This document shows positions 1 to 7,660 of a stretch of 64,000 nt of DNA, piece by piece. Source of the DNA: Phaeodactylibacter xiamenensis (lineage in GTDB: Bacteria; Bacteroidota; Bacteroidia; Chitinophagales; Saprospiraceae); contig NZ_JPOS01000002.1 of assembly GCF_000759025.1 (NCBI RefSeq), positions 1 through 64,000 of the forward strand, in the 5' to 3' direction. Position 1 is the first letter of the stretch; each line of letters starts with the position of its first letter. A program made the position numbers and the translations under genes. The notes under the pieces are model-generated. The model had not been told where the DNA came from. It did not search any database and saw only the letters and a program-made list of their open reading frames with translations.

Positions 1-185
1 AACGGCCCGGCTACGTGCTGTGCCGGACTCTAAATTTACCATTTTCGTTCCATTTCACAAATGCTAGCGCAGGCAGCAAAAGGCGAATTTGGCGCAGCCT
101 GGCTTTTGCTGCCTGTGCGGGTTTTCCATCTCCATTTTCCTCTCAAAGATTTTTACCGGCATGACATGTAGCCATTGTTGGGCGC
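1..185 (-). repeat. attC5, long attC-like site of cassette 5 (cut by window edge)
   Basis: The R'' core is at 177-185 (GCGCCCAAC on the minus strand). The outer arms GGCTAC (9-14) and GTAGCC (168-173) pair. The interior holds a strong hairpin, 69-82 against 103-116, with one bulged base. The other core would begin just left of base 1, where the sequence opens with AACGGCC, as in attC3. The whole block is a diverged copy of 2281-2467. Confidence 0.7.
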
Positions 186-885
186 TTCCATTTTATTCGT
201 CGTAAACCTAAAAAAGCGACCGGTTTACCGGTTCTGGATACTCCAAAAGGGCCGTTTTTACCGATTTTTCAATCTCATTGAACCGATTCCCTAATTTTGA
301 TAGTCTCAAATTGATCTTGAAAACTGATCTCAATTTACCGATTTCAAATTCTTGATCTTGAAAGTCAATCTCCCAAATTGATCCAAATTTCTAATCTCCA
401 GTCTTCAATTTGATTCGGCTAACTTTCAGTTTTCTTGATTGATCTCAAATTCAAGTTGACCAATTCAATCTACTCATTTTCAATCTCCAAAATTTCAACT
501 TGATTCTCGACAACCCGATTCAATTTGATCAGATTCTTATCCGGTGAAAGGTTCAAATTTCTTGTCCTCCTACTCTATTCAATTCGACGGTTTACCCAAT
601 TCTTATTTTCCGTATTGAGGCCCTAAACGTAAACCCACTCCAAAAAACTCAATTTCTTCTTTCGATGACAGGGAGCGGTAATTGTTAAGGATCTCAATTA
701 TTCGGGAGAACGAATTACCCGATAAAACAACTCTATTTTCCATTTTTTGCCTGCCTAATTGGGCTATACATTCAATTGACCGTAACAAACAAAACTTGGG
801 TTCCAAAAACCAATTATTCCCGATTTTCAAAGGCAGGCTTAATCTCTAATCAATTGTTTTTCAGATTCTTATTCCCAAATGGAGT
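186..885 (-). mobile_element. Cassette 5 body: no credible gene, candidate structured non-coding cassette
   Basis: This stretch has no convincing coding frame on either strand. It is T/C/A-rich on the plus strand (short words such as CAATTT and GATCTC recur), so a transcript in cassette orientation would be purine-rich. Three GC-containing helices stand out: 248-253 with 619-624, 677-683 with 713-719, and 749-756 with 831-838. Cassette 3 has helices at equivalent places with different but still complementary bases, next to conserved flanks (TCCAAAAG and TAAACGTAAA). This suggests a conserved fold of RNA or single-stranded DNA. No known RNA family was recognised. Confidence 0.5.
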
Positions 886-955
886 GCGCCCAACGGGTTG
901 TGCAGCCGCAGTACGGAGCGCAGCGGAGTATTGCCGGCTGCACTGTGTTAGGCCC
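886..955 (-). repeat. attC4, attC-like site closing cassette 4
   Basis: This 70 bp imperfect palindrome has cores GGGCCTAAC (947-955) and GTTGGGCGC (886-894), both fitting the integron consensus. The inner arms GTGCAGCC and GGCTGCAC pair perfectly. They are followed by one unpaired G and an A/C mismatch before a terminal loop of about 13 nt. Unpaired bases at this position mimic the extrahelical bases that mark the recombined strand of true attC sites. The stop codon of the cassette 4 gene lies 9 bp away. Confidence 0.85.
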
Positions 956-964
956 AGTATCACA

Positions 965-2242
965 TTAAAACAATGGTTCAATTTCTCTCAACTGATACGT
1001 TTTCGTCAAATCTATTCGATGATGGAAATTTTTGATTGCTTCTGTTGGCTCAATCATGTCCATATTTATTTTAGCTATCGTTTCCCTATCAAAACGAATT
1101 GAATAAACATACTGATCTTCTTCGTTTCCAGTTTTCTTCGATATTCTTTGAGTATAACCTGAAAGGTCAATAACTTCAATCGACGGAGAAAGGTTAAATA
1201 TATTACATGCTAAATAAAACCCTAAACCAATGGCACATCTAGCATATTCTTCTTTTAATTGCTTTTGAGTTTTATTTCTTACCGACAACTTAGATGTTGA
1301 TGTCAAAATAGCTTTCTGAGTTGGCAAATCTTCTATCTCTGGTAGATCTAAATCAACTCTCATAGTCCTTTCTACCGATGAAAAATCGTAATCGACATAA
1401 AAATCTACAGGTAGTTCTGTATCTTCTAAAAACTTTTTAAAAGATTCGGAAATAAACTGAGTATCTCCTTTTAAGCTTAATTCTATTCTCTCAATAATTG
1501 ACTGAAGGTTCATTTGGGCTTCTGCCAAATTATCTTTCCATCTCTTTACTCTTTCTCCATGATATTCTTCGAGCCTAGATTCAACAAATTTCTCTCGATT
1601 TCTTTTATTTCTCCAAAACAGTAAACTTTTGATTTTATTCTTAGCCTCTAGTTCTAAATCTCTTCTACTTTCTTCGACTGTTGGCTCTTTTAAACCTTCA
1701 ACTTTATTCAAGTAATTTGGGGATTGAATGTCATTTAACTTGTCAGTCAGCTCTTCAGTAGTAATGATTTTTGGAGACTTCCTAAATATTTCAGTTAAAA
1801 TCTTGGTTCTTAAGTTTATTTCTTCTGCCTTTTCATTGGCTGCTTCTTTTAGTAATTCTTTATATACAGGGTTTCTTTTTATTTCGTATAAAACCTCCGA
1901 ATTTCTTATAATTTCTCCTTTTTTTGCTCTAACTCCATTGGGTAAATTTTGATTCCTGTTCCAATATATTTGAGGTGAATTATTATCGTCCAATTTCACT
2001 TCAATAGATATCTTCGTATCAACTTTTGTTATTGATTCTGAATCATCTCTATAGGTTCTCCCTCTCGTTCCGATTTTTTGCCTATGAGATAACCCTGTTC
2101 CAGGAATTCCTGTATTTAGGTACAATCCATTTTTTCCATAATTCATTGATAAGCCGGGTCCTCCAAAAGACATACTAGCTCCTGATTTAGAGAGATTCAT
2201 ATTTACTCCCTTTCCCATTTTAACTCGTTTGCTAAATCTCAT
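965..2242 (-). CDS. DUF4236 domain protein (cassette 4)
   Basis: The 425-residue protein begins with a DUF4236 domain (about residues 1-57): basic MRFSKRVKMGKG, then a Gly/Ser-rich beta-repeat segment ending GIPGTGLSHR. Residues 100-260 are highly charged and probably helical or coiled-coil. The C-terminal 150 residues are a mixed alpha/beta region I do not recognise. DUF4236 domains occur at the N-terminus of many unrelated bacterial proteins and have no assigned function. The gene fills cassette 4: it starts 42 bp after the junction and stops 9 bp before attC4, as expected for a single-gene cassette. Its AT-rich codons differ from the chromosomal genes on the right, consistent with acquisition. 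No signal peptide or membrane segment is visible. Function is unknown. Confidence 0.85.
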   Translation of the reverse strand: MRFSKRVKMGKGVNMNLSKSGASMSFGGPGLSMNYGKNGLYLNTGIPGTGLSHRQKIGTRGRTYRDDSESITKVDTKISIEVKLDDNNSPQIYWNRNQNLPNGVRAKKGEIIRNSEVLYEIKRNPVYKELLKEAANEKAEEINLRTKILTEIFRKSPKIITTEELTDKLNDIQSPNYLNKVEGLKEPTVEESRRDLELEAKNKIKSLLFWRNKRNREKFVESRLEEYHGERVKRWKDNLAEAQMNLQSIIERIELSLKGDTQFISESFKKFLEDTELPVDFYVDYDFSSVERTMRVDLDLPEIEDLPTQKAILTSTSKLSVRNKTQKQLKEEYARCAIGLGFYLACNIFNLSPSIEVIDLSGYTQRISKKTGNEEDQYVYSIRFDRETIAKINMDMIEPTEAIKNFHHRIDLTKTYQLREIEPLF

Positions 2243-2245
2243 ATG

Positions 2246-2275
2246 ATTATTTATTTATTTATCTATTTATTTATT
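2246..2275. repeat. ATAA/TTAT tetranucleotide microsatellite in cassette 4 leader
   Basis: Interrupted TTAT repeats fill almost all of the leader between the attC3 core and the start codon of the DUF4236 gene. Slippage would change leader length without touching the gene. Confidence 0.8.
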
Positions 2276-2467
2276 GGGCCTAACGGCCCGGCTACGCGCA
2301 GGCTGGGATTCTAAAATTAATCTTTTCATCCGATTTCACCAATAACTAGCGCAGGCAGCAAAAGGCGAAACTGGCGCAGCCTGGCTTTTGCTGACTGCAG
2401 CGGACTTTTCATTCTGATTTTTCAATCGTAGATTTTTACCCAGCTTGTGTGTAGCCATTGTTATGGG
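2276..2467 (-). repeat. attC3, long attC-like site closing cassette 3
   Basis: The cores are GTTAGGCCC (2276-2284) and CCCATAAC (2460-2467), read on the minus strand. Outer arms 2290-2295 and 2451-2456 pair as GGCTAC/GTAGCC. An internal hairpin pairs CAGCAAAAG (2356-2364) with CTTTTGCTG (2385-2393). At 192 bp it is much longer than attC1, 2 and 4, and matches the window-edge site attC5 in length and sequence. The long site type therefore goes with the non-coding cassettes. Confidence 0.8.
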
Positions 2468-3168
2468 TTGCCGCTTTATTCTTTTACCCGTTTCAAAAAA
2501 AGGGCCCATTTCAAATTCTGGACTTTCCAAAAGGCGGCTGTTCAATTCTTTTCAACTGATTTCAATTTACTGATTTTCAGGCGATTCAATTTCAAAATCT
2601 TGATTCTTCAATTTGATCTTCGCAAATCTAAAATCAACCAAAAATCCGATGAAATCAACTTATTTCCAGATTCTGATCTCAATTTCCAGAAGATTCAACC
2701 TGATTTTTGATCACTGATTTACTCAATTCGATTTCCAGATTCATCAAAATCAGTTTCAGGTTCTTCAAATCTCGAGTTTCTAATCTTAGTTCTCAAATTG
2801 ATTCAATCAACGGTTTCCAGTTCAAAATTTACAGATTCCAGATTCCCAAATTCTATTTTTGGACGAGATTCAAATTCCTGATTTCTATTTCAAAAGCCGC
2901 CTAAACGTAAATCTCATCTGAAAAAACCAATCTCATTTTTCAAGATGGGCCCGGTTAATCTTAGGAATCCAAATTTTTCGTCTTCTGCCCGATTAACCGT
3001 AAAGAATACAATACTCGACAGGACTTTTACCCGCCGTTTCAAAATTTCAATTACCCGATTGGGAACTCAAGTTCTCGATTTCTGGACTATTCTCAATTCT
3101 GAGTTTTCATTTTTGAGGCGGGACAATCCATATTTTCAATTCCATAGAATGCCAATTCTGATGCGGTA
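2468..3168 (-). mobile_element. Cassette 3 body: no credible gene, paralogue of cassette 5
   Basis: Plus-strand open frames here are short, low in complexity and run against the cassette direction, so I do not call a gene. The segment aligns loosely with cassette 5 over its whole length. Paired segments are 2532-2539 with 2895-2902 (AGGCGGCT/AGCCGCCT), 2952-2960 with 2991-2999 (CGGTTAATC/GATTAACCG) and 3030-3035 with 3117-3122 (CCCGCC/GGCGGG). Each corresponds in position to a cassette 5 helix with a different sequence. This is the pattern expected from selection on structure, though only two copies are available here. Confidence 0.5.
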
Positions 3169-3233
3169 CCCCATAACTCGGGCTTGGGCGCAGGCCGAGG
3201 CACGAGGCTTGTCGCACAAGCTAAGTTCTGCGC
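3169..3233 (-). repeat. attC2, attC-like site closing cassette 2
   Basis: This 65 bp imperfect palindrome has cores GCGCAGAAC (3225-3233) and GTTATGGGG (3169-3177) on the minus strand. Inner arms of GCTTG/CAAGC type pair. The central 28 bases (3188-3215) are identical to attC1 (4282-4309), while the cores differ, as they must if each core belongs to its own cassette. Confidence 0.85.
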
Positions 3234-3250
3234 TTTCAATTAATCTACTT

Positions 3251-3760
3251 CTATATGGAATTACGTTTTAGTCCCACGGAATAACCTACAACACAGATTT
3301 CTTTTGGTTCATCTTGGTATATACATTCCCTGTTTATCCTGAAATCAAACATAATTTCTAGCAAATAAGGATTCTTATTGCTACCATCCGATAACATTAC
3401 CACTTCATCCAACACCCTTCTCACTTCCTCATGAAAAATTATCGGTGTCCCATATTCATCGGAAATAGTATGTATGATATATCTATTATTTCGATCACAA
3501 CTTAACACAGCTCGAATGCGTCCTTCCTGCTCTTCACCCTTTATCCTGGCAATTGCAGGGTATCTAATTCTTTTATAAACGGATTTGAGAAACTCTATTT
3601 GTCCTCCAAATTCAATAAAGTCGTATTCTTCAAAAGTGTATTGCTGAAAAACTTGTAAAGAATCATTTTGCCCCAGTATCCTTAACGATACTGAAACACA
3701 CAAGAGAACGACAATACTAGTCTTCACAAAAACACCTGCAAACACATTATACTTTCTCAT
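3251..3760 (-). CDS. Secreted TonB C-terminal-like protein (cassette 2, second gene)
   Basis: The chosen start (MRKYNVFAG) gives a clean signal peptide with a hydrophobic core followed by LRILGQ. An upstream in-frame Met at 3796 would add 12 polar residues. The mature part contains a TonB C-terminal-like fold: YPAIARIKGEEQEG, then VLSCDRNNRYIIHTISDEYG, then an amphipathic helix. Because it lacks the TonB membrane anchor and Pro-rich linker, it is a free periplasmic or surface TonB-C-like protein rather than an energy transducer. Bacteroidota secrete many such proteins of unknown role. It shares cassette 2 with the small membrane protein upstream, since no attC lies between them, and stops 17 bp before attC2. 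Confidence 0.75.
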   Translation of the reverse strand: MRKYNVFAGVFVKTSIVVLLCVSVSLRILGQNDSLQVFQQYTFEEYDFIEFGGQIEFLKSVYKRIRYPAIARIKGEEQEGRIRAVLSCDRNNRYIIHTISDEYGTPIIFHEEVRRVLDEVVMLSDGSNKNPYLLEIMFDFRINRECIYQDEPKEICVVGYSVGLKRNSI

Positions 3761-3997
3761 ATTGCAATACATTGTTATTTTGAAGGAACATCTCAAACAT
3801 CACTATAAAAGCTCGATGTTTCATATATAAAGGCATATAAACTTATAAGTCCTTTGTAAAATCGGCTTTTGACATACAGTTCAATCTCTTGTATTCTCTT
3901 ATGATTTCAGAAGATACTATTATCCATGATTTTGAAGTTCAATAAAAGCTCATCTTCTCAATCTTGCTTTCGAATTCCTATGTAGCCTTGTCTCGGT

Positions 3998-4234
3998 CTA
4001 ATATTTCAAATACTGATCTCGTGATTCTTTTCTAGCAAACATACATCCGAAAAATAAAGCAAACATGACCACAGAATATACTCCGAAGATTTCAAGTGGT
4101 GATACCCGTCCAACAATATCCGCAACGGTATTTAGATTCTCTGAAAATGGGTTAATTCCCGATAACAGCGAGTGATTGGCAAAAATCAGATAGGCGAATA
4201 ATATCGTGACAAATAGAAATATTATGAACCTCAT
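3998..4234 (-). CDS. Small two-helix membrane protein (cassette 2, first gene)
   Basis: This is a 78-residue protein starting MRFIIFLFV. It has two hydrophobic segments (about residues 2-20 and 48-68) joined by a polar loop and ends in a charged tail, ARKESRDQYLKY. The frame stays open upstream through attC1, but that part encodes palindrome sequence, so the internal Met 37 bp after the junction is preferred. No family was recognised. The 237 bp between its stop and the next gene contains no attC-like palindrome, so the two genes travel together as one cassette. Small membrane proteins paired with secreted proteins can be immunity or anchoring partners, but nothing here proves that. Confidence 0.65.
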   Translation of the reverse strand: MRFIIFLFVTILFAYLIFANHSLLSGINPFSENLNTVADIVGRVSPLEIFGVYSVVMFALFFGCMFARKESRDQYLKY

Positions 4235-4262
4235 AATTTCTTTCTTGTGAATTTTTCTTGTT

Positions 4263-4328
4263 GCGCAGAACTCTGGGCTGAGCGCAGGCCGAGGCACGAG
4301 GCTTGTCGCCCAGCCTAAGTTCTGCGAA
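4263..4328 (-). repeat. attC1, attC-like site closing cassette 1
   Basis: This 66 bp imperfect palindrome has cores TTCGCAGAAC (4319-4328) and GTTCTGCGC (4263-4271) on the minus strand. Inner arms GGCTG/CAGCC pair across a 28-base centre shared with attC2. The stop codon of the cassette 1 gene (4329-4331) abuts the site directly. Confidence 0.85.
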
Positions 4329-5873
4329 TTACTCTTTATTCAATTGATACGACTGATTGATAAGTTCGAATAAAGGTTCTAAATCATCACCACTCCTTAT
4401 AGTTATCTGATAATCTCCATTTCCTAAATGCCCGACCTTCGAAACATCCCTAGCAATATCATTGGGATCGGACAGTTCCCCATATCTGGCATTCAACCAT
4501 ATTTTGACTGACTTCTGCTGAATCTTAATATCAGTGATATTCCTACCTAACTTAAATGATATGTAATGCTTATTGTATTTTACTTCAACATTATCAAGAG
4601 ATAGAAGATATTCCTTCAAAGACCGGTAGATACCAATAATGCTCTCATCTGTTATCTTGGCTAGATGATCTTCCTCTTTCACTTCGATCTTATCAGATAA
4701 AGACTCATTCAACCTCTTGATCTCCTCAATTCTATCCCCGATTAGAAGGGAAGGGATATCAAACGTTGAGCTATGGACTACTAAATTCCGAAATTTATTG
4801 GCTATGTGCAGGTCATCCAGTATCTCTCGCGGAATTGCATTAGCATTTGCTAATAAACTTATACTTTTCGATATGGGAACAATGGTGTTCTTGGCCAATT
4901 GCTCCCCAATGGAAAACTGCTTACTCAATTTAGAAAGGGTATTTTCTAACTCCTTAAAACTAGCGATGAAGTTACCAACCTGCTGGTTCCTTTCACTAGC
5001 TACGTTCTCTACTACATTCTCTAATTCATCATCTGGAACAACAACACGAGAGAGTTTTTCAATAGCTTCTTCAATGATTAGACTTAATTCCTCTACCAAT
5101 TCTTCAACTTCTTCTAATTCTCCAATTGAAATAAATCTATTGTGTGCAATTGCATTACGGAGTTTGTACAACCTTTCCCACCTTTTTATAAAGAACTCAC
5201 CTTCACAATCGACCAATTCTTCAAAATATCTACTCCAATTGCTTTCTGGTAGTAAAGATTTTATTTCTTCTAAGTTTAATTCATCTATAGAGTCAGCCTT
5301 ACTTAATTTCTTTATTAGAAATTCCTTATGATTTGGATATTTCTCACTGAAGAGAAAATTACTCAACTGTATGAAATCAACATTATGTAAAAAATTAGGA
5401 TCCTTATTCCCCGACCTAATAGACTCTTTGACCTCTTCAGGCATTCTTTCAGATGTCCAATTGATCCCTAGGTTGATAAACATGAACTTAGTAAGAAGCT
5501 TTCTCAAGAGATTTTCAACCTTGTAGATTCTTGAGTATGCTCTTTCCGAGTAGTATTGCGCGATATCATCCCAAAGCTTATAAATCTTGGGGTTAATTAT
5601 CGAGAGAACACTTCTAATTACTCTGATTGACTTCACAAATTTAGGAATCTCATCCTCTTTCTCACACTCAAAGTGAAGCACGAAGTAGGTCGGTTCTTTA
5701 TCAGCATTGATCTTCCCTGTTTCAACTCGATAGCTGAACTCATAACCCGCAACCGTGATCTTGGTGCTAGTCACTTTTTCAACATCATCATCAGAAAGAA
5801 GTAGGCTTTTTAAAGACTTAAGAGAGTTCGTATTTGTACTTGCGACAATTACTAAGAATTCTACTGTATACAT
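4329..5873 (-). CDS. Double HEPN-like plus DUF5655 protein (cassette 1), putative defence RNase
   Basis: The 514-residue protein has two HEPN-type R-N-x3-H motifs: RNAIAH at residues 239-244 and RNLVVH at 362-367, each in predicted helical surroundings. The C-terminal 80 residues (about 434-512) resemble DUF5655, ending with the pattern GHLGNGDYQITIRS. HEPN domains with this motif are usually metal-independent RNases in toxin-antitoxin, abortive-infection and other antiphage systems, and DUF5655 often accompanies nuclease-like domains in such proteins. A defence role is therefore likely but inferred. The gene occupies all of cassette 1, the one nearest the recombinase, where integron logic predicts the strongest expression. 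It has no signal peptide. Codon use is strongly AT-biased compared with the recombinase. Confidence 0.8.
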   Translation of the reverse strand: MYTVEFLVIVASTNTNSLKSLKSLLLSDDDVEKVTSTKITVAGYEFSYRVETGKINADKEPTYFVLHFECEKEDEIPKFVKSIRVIRSVLSIINPKIYKLWDDIAQYYSERAYSRIYKVENLLRKLLTKFMFINLGINWTSERMPEEVKESIRSGNKDPNFLHNVDFIQLSNFLFSEKYPNHKEFLIKKLSKADSIDELNLEEIKSLLPESNWSRYFEELVDCEGEFFIKRWERLYKLRNAIAHNRFISIGELEEVEELVEELSLIIEEAIEKLSRVVVPDDELENVVENVASERNQQVGNFIASFKELENTLSKLSKQFSIGEQLAKNTIVPISKSISLLANANAIPREILDDLHIANKFRNLVVHSSTFDIPSLLIGDRIEEIKRLNESLSDKIEVKEEDHLAKITDESIIGIYRSLKEYLLSLDNVEVKYNKHYISFKLGRNITDIKIQQKSVKIWLNARYGELSDPNDIARDVSKVGHLGNGDYQITIRSGDDLEPLFELINQSYQLNKE

Positions 5874-5891
5874 TTCATTTGGGTTTCAGTA

Positions 5892-5899
5892 CAAATATA
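5892..5899 (-). promoter_or_regulatory. Candidate -7 element inside cassette 1 leader
   Basis: TATATTTG on the minus strand fits TAnnTTTG and lies 19 bp before the cassette 1 start codon. No TTTG box lies at the expected upstream distance. If active, it would give cassette 1 its own short-leader promoter. Confidence 0.3.
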
Positions 5900-5921
5900 T
5901 TGATATCAATTCATTTAATTT

Positions 5922-5953
5922 CGCAGAACTCAGCGCAATACGAAGTATTGCGT
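5922..5953 (-). other. attI-like primary insertion site
   Basis: A single GTTCTGCG core (complement of 5922-5929) marks the 5' boundary of cassette 1. Next to it a perfect 8 bp hairpin, CGCAATAC (5934-5941) with GTATTGCG (5945-5952), has a 3-base loop. No second R'' core is found on the recombinase side, so this is not a complete attC. A lone R' core next to the recombinase gene is what an attI site should look like. It lies about 150 bp beyond the 3' end of the recombinase gene. Confidence 0.6.
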
Positions 5954-6030
5954 GTAAAAAAACTCCCGGTTTATGACCAAAAGATACACCAAAAAAACCA
6001 ACAAAACCAACCCCGGGGATGTGAAAACAG

Positions 6031-6038
6031 CAAACATA
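6031..6038 (-). promoter_or_regulatory. Candidate cassette promoter (Pc-like) -7 element
   Basis: TATGTTTG on the minus strand, between the recombinase stop codon and the attI-like site, points into the array. It is identical to the -7 box proposed for the recombinase gene at 7596-7603. The -33 box is not well conserved. Confidence 0.35.
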
Positions 6039-6102
6039 TTGACTTTGACTTAATGTGTTAAATTGCGGGGGTGCGATATACCAAAAGACACCCCCAAACC
6101 GA

Positions 6103-7557
6103 TCACGATAAATCCATGTCATCAAGAGGACTGCTTAGGCTTCGTAGGGCATCAGAAGAGACATGCAGGTAACGCTCCGTTGTCTTGATGTCATTGTGGC
6201 CCAGCGCTTCTTGTATGTAGCGGAGGTTCTCACCGGCATCCAGACTGTGCGTGGCAAAACTATGACGCAAAGAGTGGACCGTCACATCAGGATTGATGCC
6301 AGCCCGGTCGCGTGCACGGCAGAAAAACGCCTGAATGCTCCGCTTGCTGTAGGCTCCGCCTGACTGCCCTTCGAATAGGTACAGCTTGGGGTGGTATTGC
6401 TTCAAATATTGATCTAATACGGGCATGACATTATTCGCAAGGACGGTATACCGGTCTTTGCTGCCCTTGCCGTCACGGATGAATATGCACTTGCGGCTCT
6501 TCTTGATGTCCCGAACCCGCAAATTGACGGCTTCGCTGATGCGTAGACCGGCAGAATAGATCAGCATTAGTATGCAACGGTGCTTGAGATTGGGTGTGGC
6601 GTCAAAGAGCTGACGGACTTCCTCACGGGTTAAAATGGAGGGCAGCCTCAGGGGCTTTTTTGGGCGGCTGACTTTGTAAAGCTGACGCTGATACTTAAGC
6701 ACCTTTTCGTAGTAGGCTTTAATGGCATTGATGATTTGATTCTGCGAAGATGCGGAGTAATCCCTTGCTTTTACAATGTGTATAACGTAGTCTCGTATCT
6801 GATCCGGACTGATATCTTTGGCTTCGCGTTGCGGGAAATGGGACAGAAACCGGGCAAAATGATTAAGGTAACTCTTCATCGTCGCATAACTCATCCGCTC
6901 TATGAGCAGTTGCTCTTCAAAGGCTAGCAGTGCTTTTTCGTGCATGGGGGGCAGAGTGGTACTGGGGCGCCAACGCACGCGCTGTGGCTTGGGTAGGCTG
7001 ATGCTATCGGATCCGCGACCACCTGAACGGGGCGCAAAGTCTGCCTGTATCTCAGGCGTGAGCTCCAAATGCTGACCGAATAGCGAAAACAATAACCGAA
7101 TACTCTCTTTGTTATCGGGCAAAAGCCAAAACTGCCCAGCCGTGTCAAAGTGCCAGCCGGGTATGATCTCTAGTTTGGAAGCCCAGTCGCTCCTCACCTC
7201 GGGCATCTCGATCTTGAACTTCCTTCCTGCAGTGCGGGAGACCCACACCGCCATCTTCTCTTCCCGGATAGCAGGGGCAGGAGGGGTTTCACTGATCTCT
7301 AAATTCATCTCCTCCAGAACGGACGAGGCTATGGATAATCCCGGAAACGCTGACCGCAACGCTGTGATTGTACCCGAAGTGCAGGGAAAGTACCAGCAAC
7401 TATGCGTGGCACTGTACCGATAGCCTTCTATCTGCTTGCAACGGTACTTTGCATTACTGTCATACTGCTTGAAATCAATGCGGAGATACTTCCCGCCCCG
7501 GTGATGGAATAAACGAACCTGAATATTTGCTTCCTTGCTTGCTGAAAAATTGCTCAT
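6103..7557 (-). CDS. Tyrosine recombinase of the cassette array, not IntI-type
   Basis: The 484-residue protein has a complete catalytic set: R339 (SAGLRISEA), K364 (RDGKGSKDR), H428 and R431 (HSLRHSFATH), H454 (ALGHND) and Tyr463 (ERYLHV). A core-binding SAM-like domain spans about 203-295. The extra insertion near patch III that defines integron integrases is absent, because the chain passes straight from YLKQY to HPKLYLFEG. The N-terminal 175 residues contain a duplicated module (about 12-70 and 102-160) with a shared pattern of I-x-G-aromatic and a terminal WYFP/WLLP. This loosely recalls the HARP annealing domain, which is my inference only. The gene points toward the array, unlike intI in most integrons, and its base composition matches the host rather than the cassettes. 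Confidence 0.9.
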   Translation of the reverse strand: MSNFSASKEANIQVRLFHHRGGKYLRIDFKQYDSNAKYRCKQIEGYRYSATHSCWYFPCTSGTITALRSAFPGLSIASSVLEEMNLEISETPPAPAIREEKMAVWVSRTAGRKFKIEMPEVRSDWASKLEIIPGWHFDTAGQFWLLPDNKESIRLLFSLFGQHLELTPEIQADFAPRSGGRGSDSISLPKPQRVRWRPSTTLPPMHEKALLAFEEQLLIERMSYATMKSYLNHFARFLSHFPQREAKDISPDQIRDYVIHIVKARDYSASSQNQIINAIKAYYEKVLKYQRQLYKVSRPKKPLRLPSILTREEVRQLFDATPNLKHRCILMLIYSAGLRISEAVNLRVRDIKKSRKCIFIRDGKGSKDRYTVLANNVMPVLDQYLKQYHPKLYLFEGQSGGAYSKRSIQAFFCRARDRAGINPDVTVHSLRHSFATHSLDAGENLRYIQEALGHNDIKTTERYLHVSSDALRSLSSPLDDMDLS

Positions 7558-7595
7558 TTTACCAAATTTGAAGGTTATTTATCAAATTACACCTC

Positions 7596-7626
7596 CAAAC
7601 ATAACCTTATAATTTACTGGTATCAA
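7596..7626 (-). promoter_or_regulatory. Promoter of the recombinase gene
   Basis: On the minus strand TTG (7624-7626) is followed after 20 bp by TATGTTTG (7596-7603), close to the Bacteroidota consensus. The start codon is about 40 bp downstream. Confidence 0.5.
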
Positions 7627-7660
7627 GCATTTTAAGTGTTTACGTCAACAATATCCGTCT

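Larger units (their letters stand above)
1..5928 (-). mobile_element. Integron-like gene cassette array (five cassettes, runs off left edge)
   Basis: Five head-to-tail units read leftward: cassette 1 (5928-4271), 2 (4270-3177), 3 (3176-2284), 4 (2283-894) and 5 (893 to beyond base 1). Each ends in an imperfect palindrome with cores resembling RYYYAAC and GTTRRRY. On the minus strand the first bases after each junction are GTTCTGCGAA, GTTCTGCGC, GTTATGGG, GTTAGGCCCA and GTTGGGCGC. In all five cases the same string recurs, inverted, as the R'' core at the 3' end of the same cassette (4319-4328, 3225-3233, 2460-2467, 946-955 region, 177-185). In classical integrons this arises because R' and R'' were paired within one circular cassette. 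Genes start about 37-56 bp after a junction and stop 0-17 bp before the next palindrome. The cassette genes are visibly AT-richer than the chromosome to the right. The recombinase that would move them is at 6103-7557. Confidence 0.85.

Noticed and set aside
200-600. Recurrent short words resembling a CRISPR or satellite array
   Set aside because: No constant repeat length or spacer spacing; the words arise from skewed base composition.
2447-3271. Three plus-strand open frames (87, 65 and 108 codons) across cassette 3
   Set aside because: Low-complexity, Phe/Ile/Leu/Ser/Arg-rich products with no recognisable motif, opposite to the cassette direction and crossing attC sites.
3761-3997. A hidden attC between the two genes of cassette 2
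   Set aside because: No palindrome with GTT/AAC cores was found, and the outer cores of 4263-4271 and 3225-3233 already match each other.
6103-7557. Calling the recombinase IntI
   Set aside because: The IntI-specific insertion near patch III is absent and the gene has an extra N-terminal region of about 175 residues.
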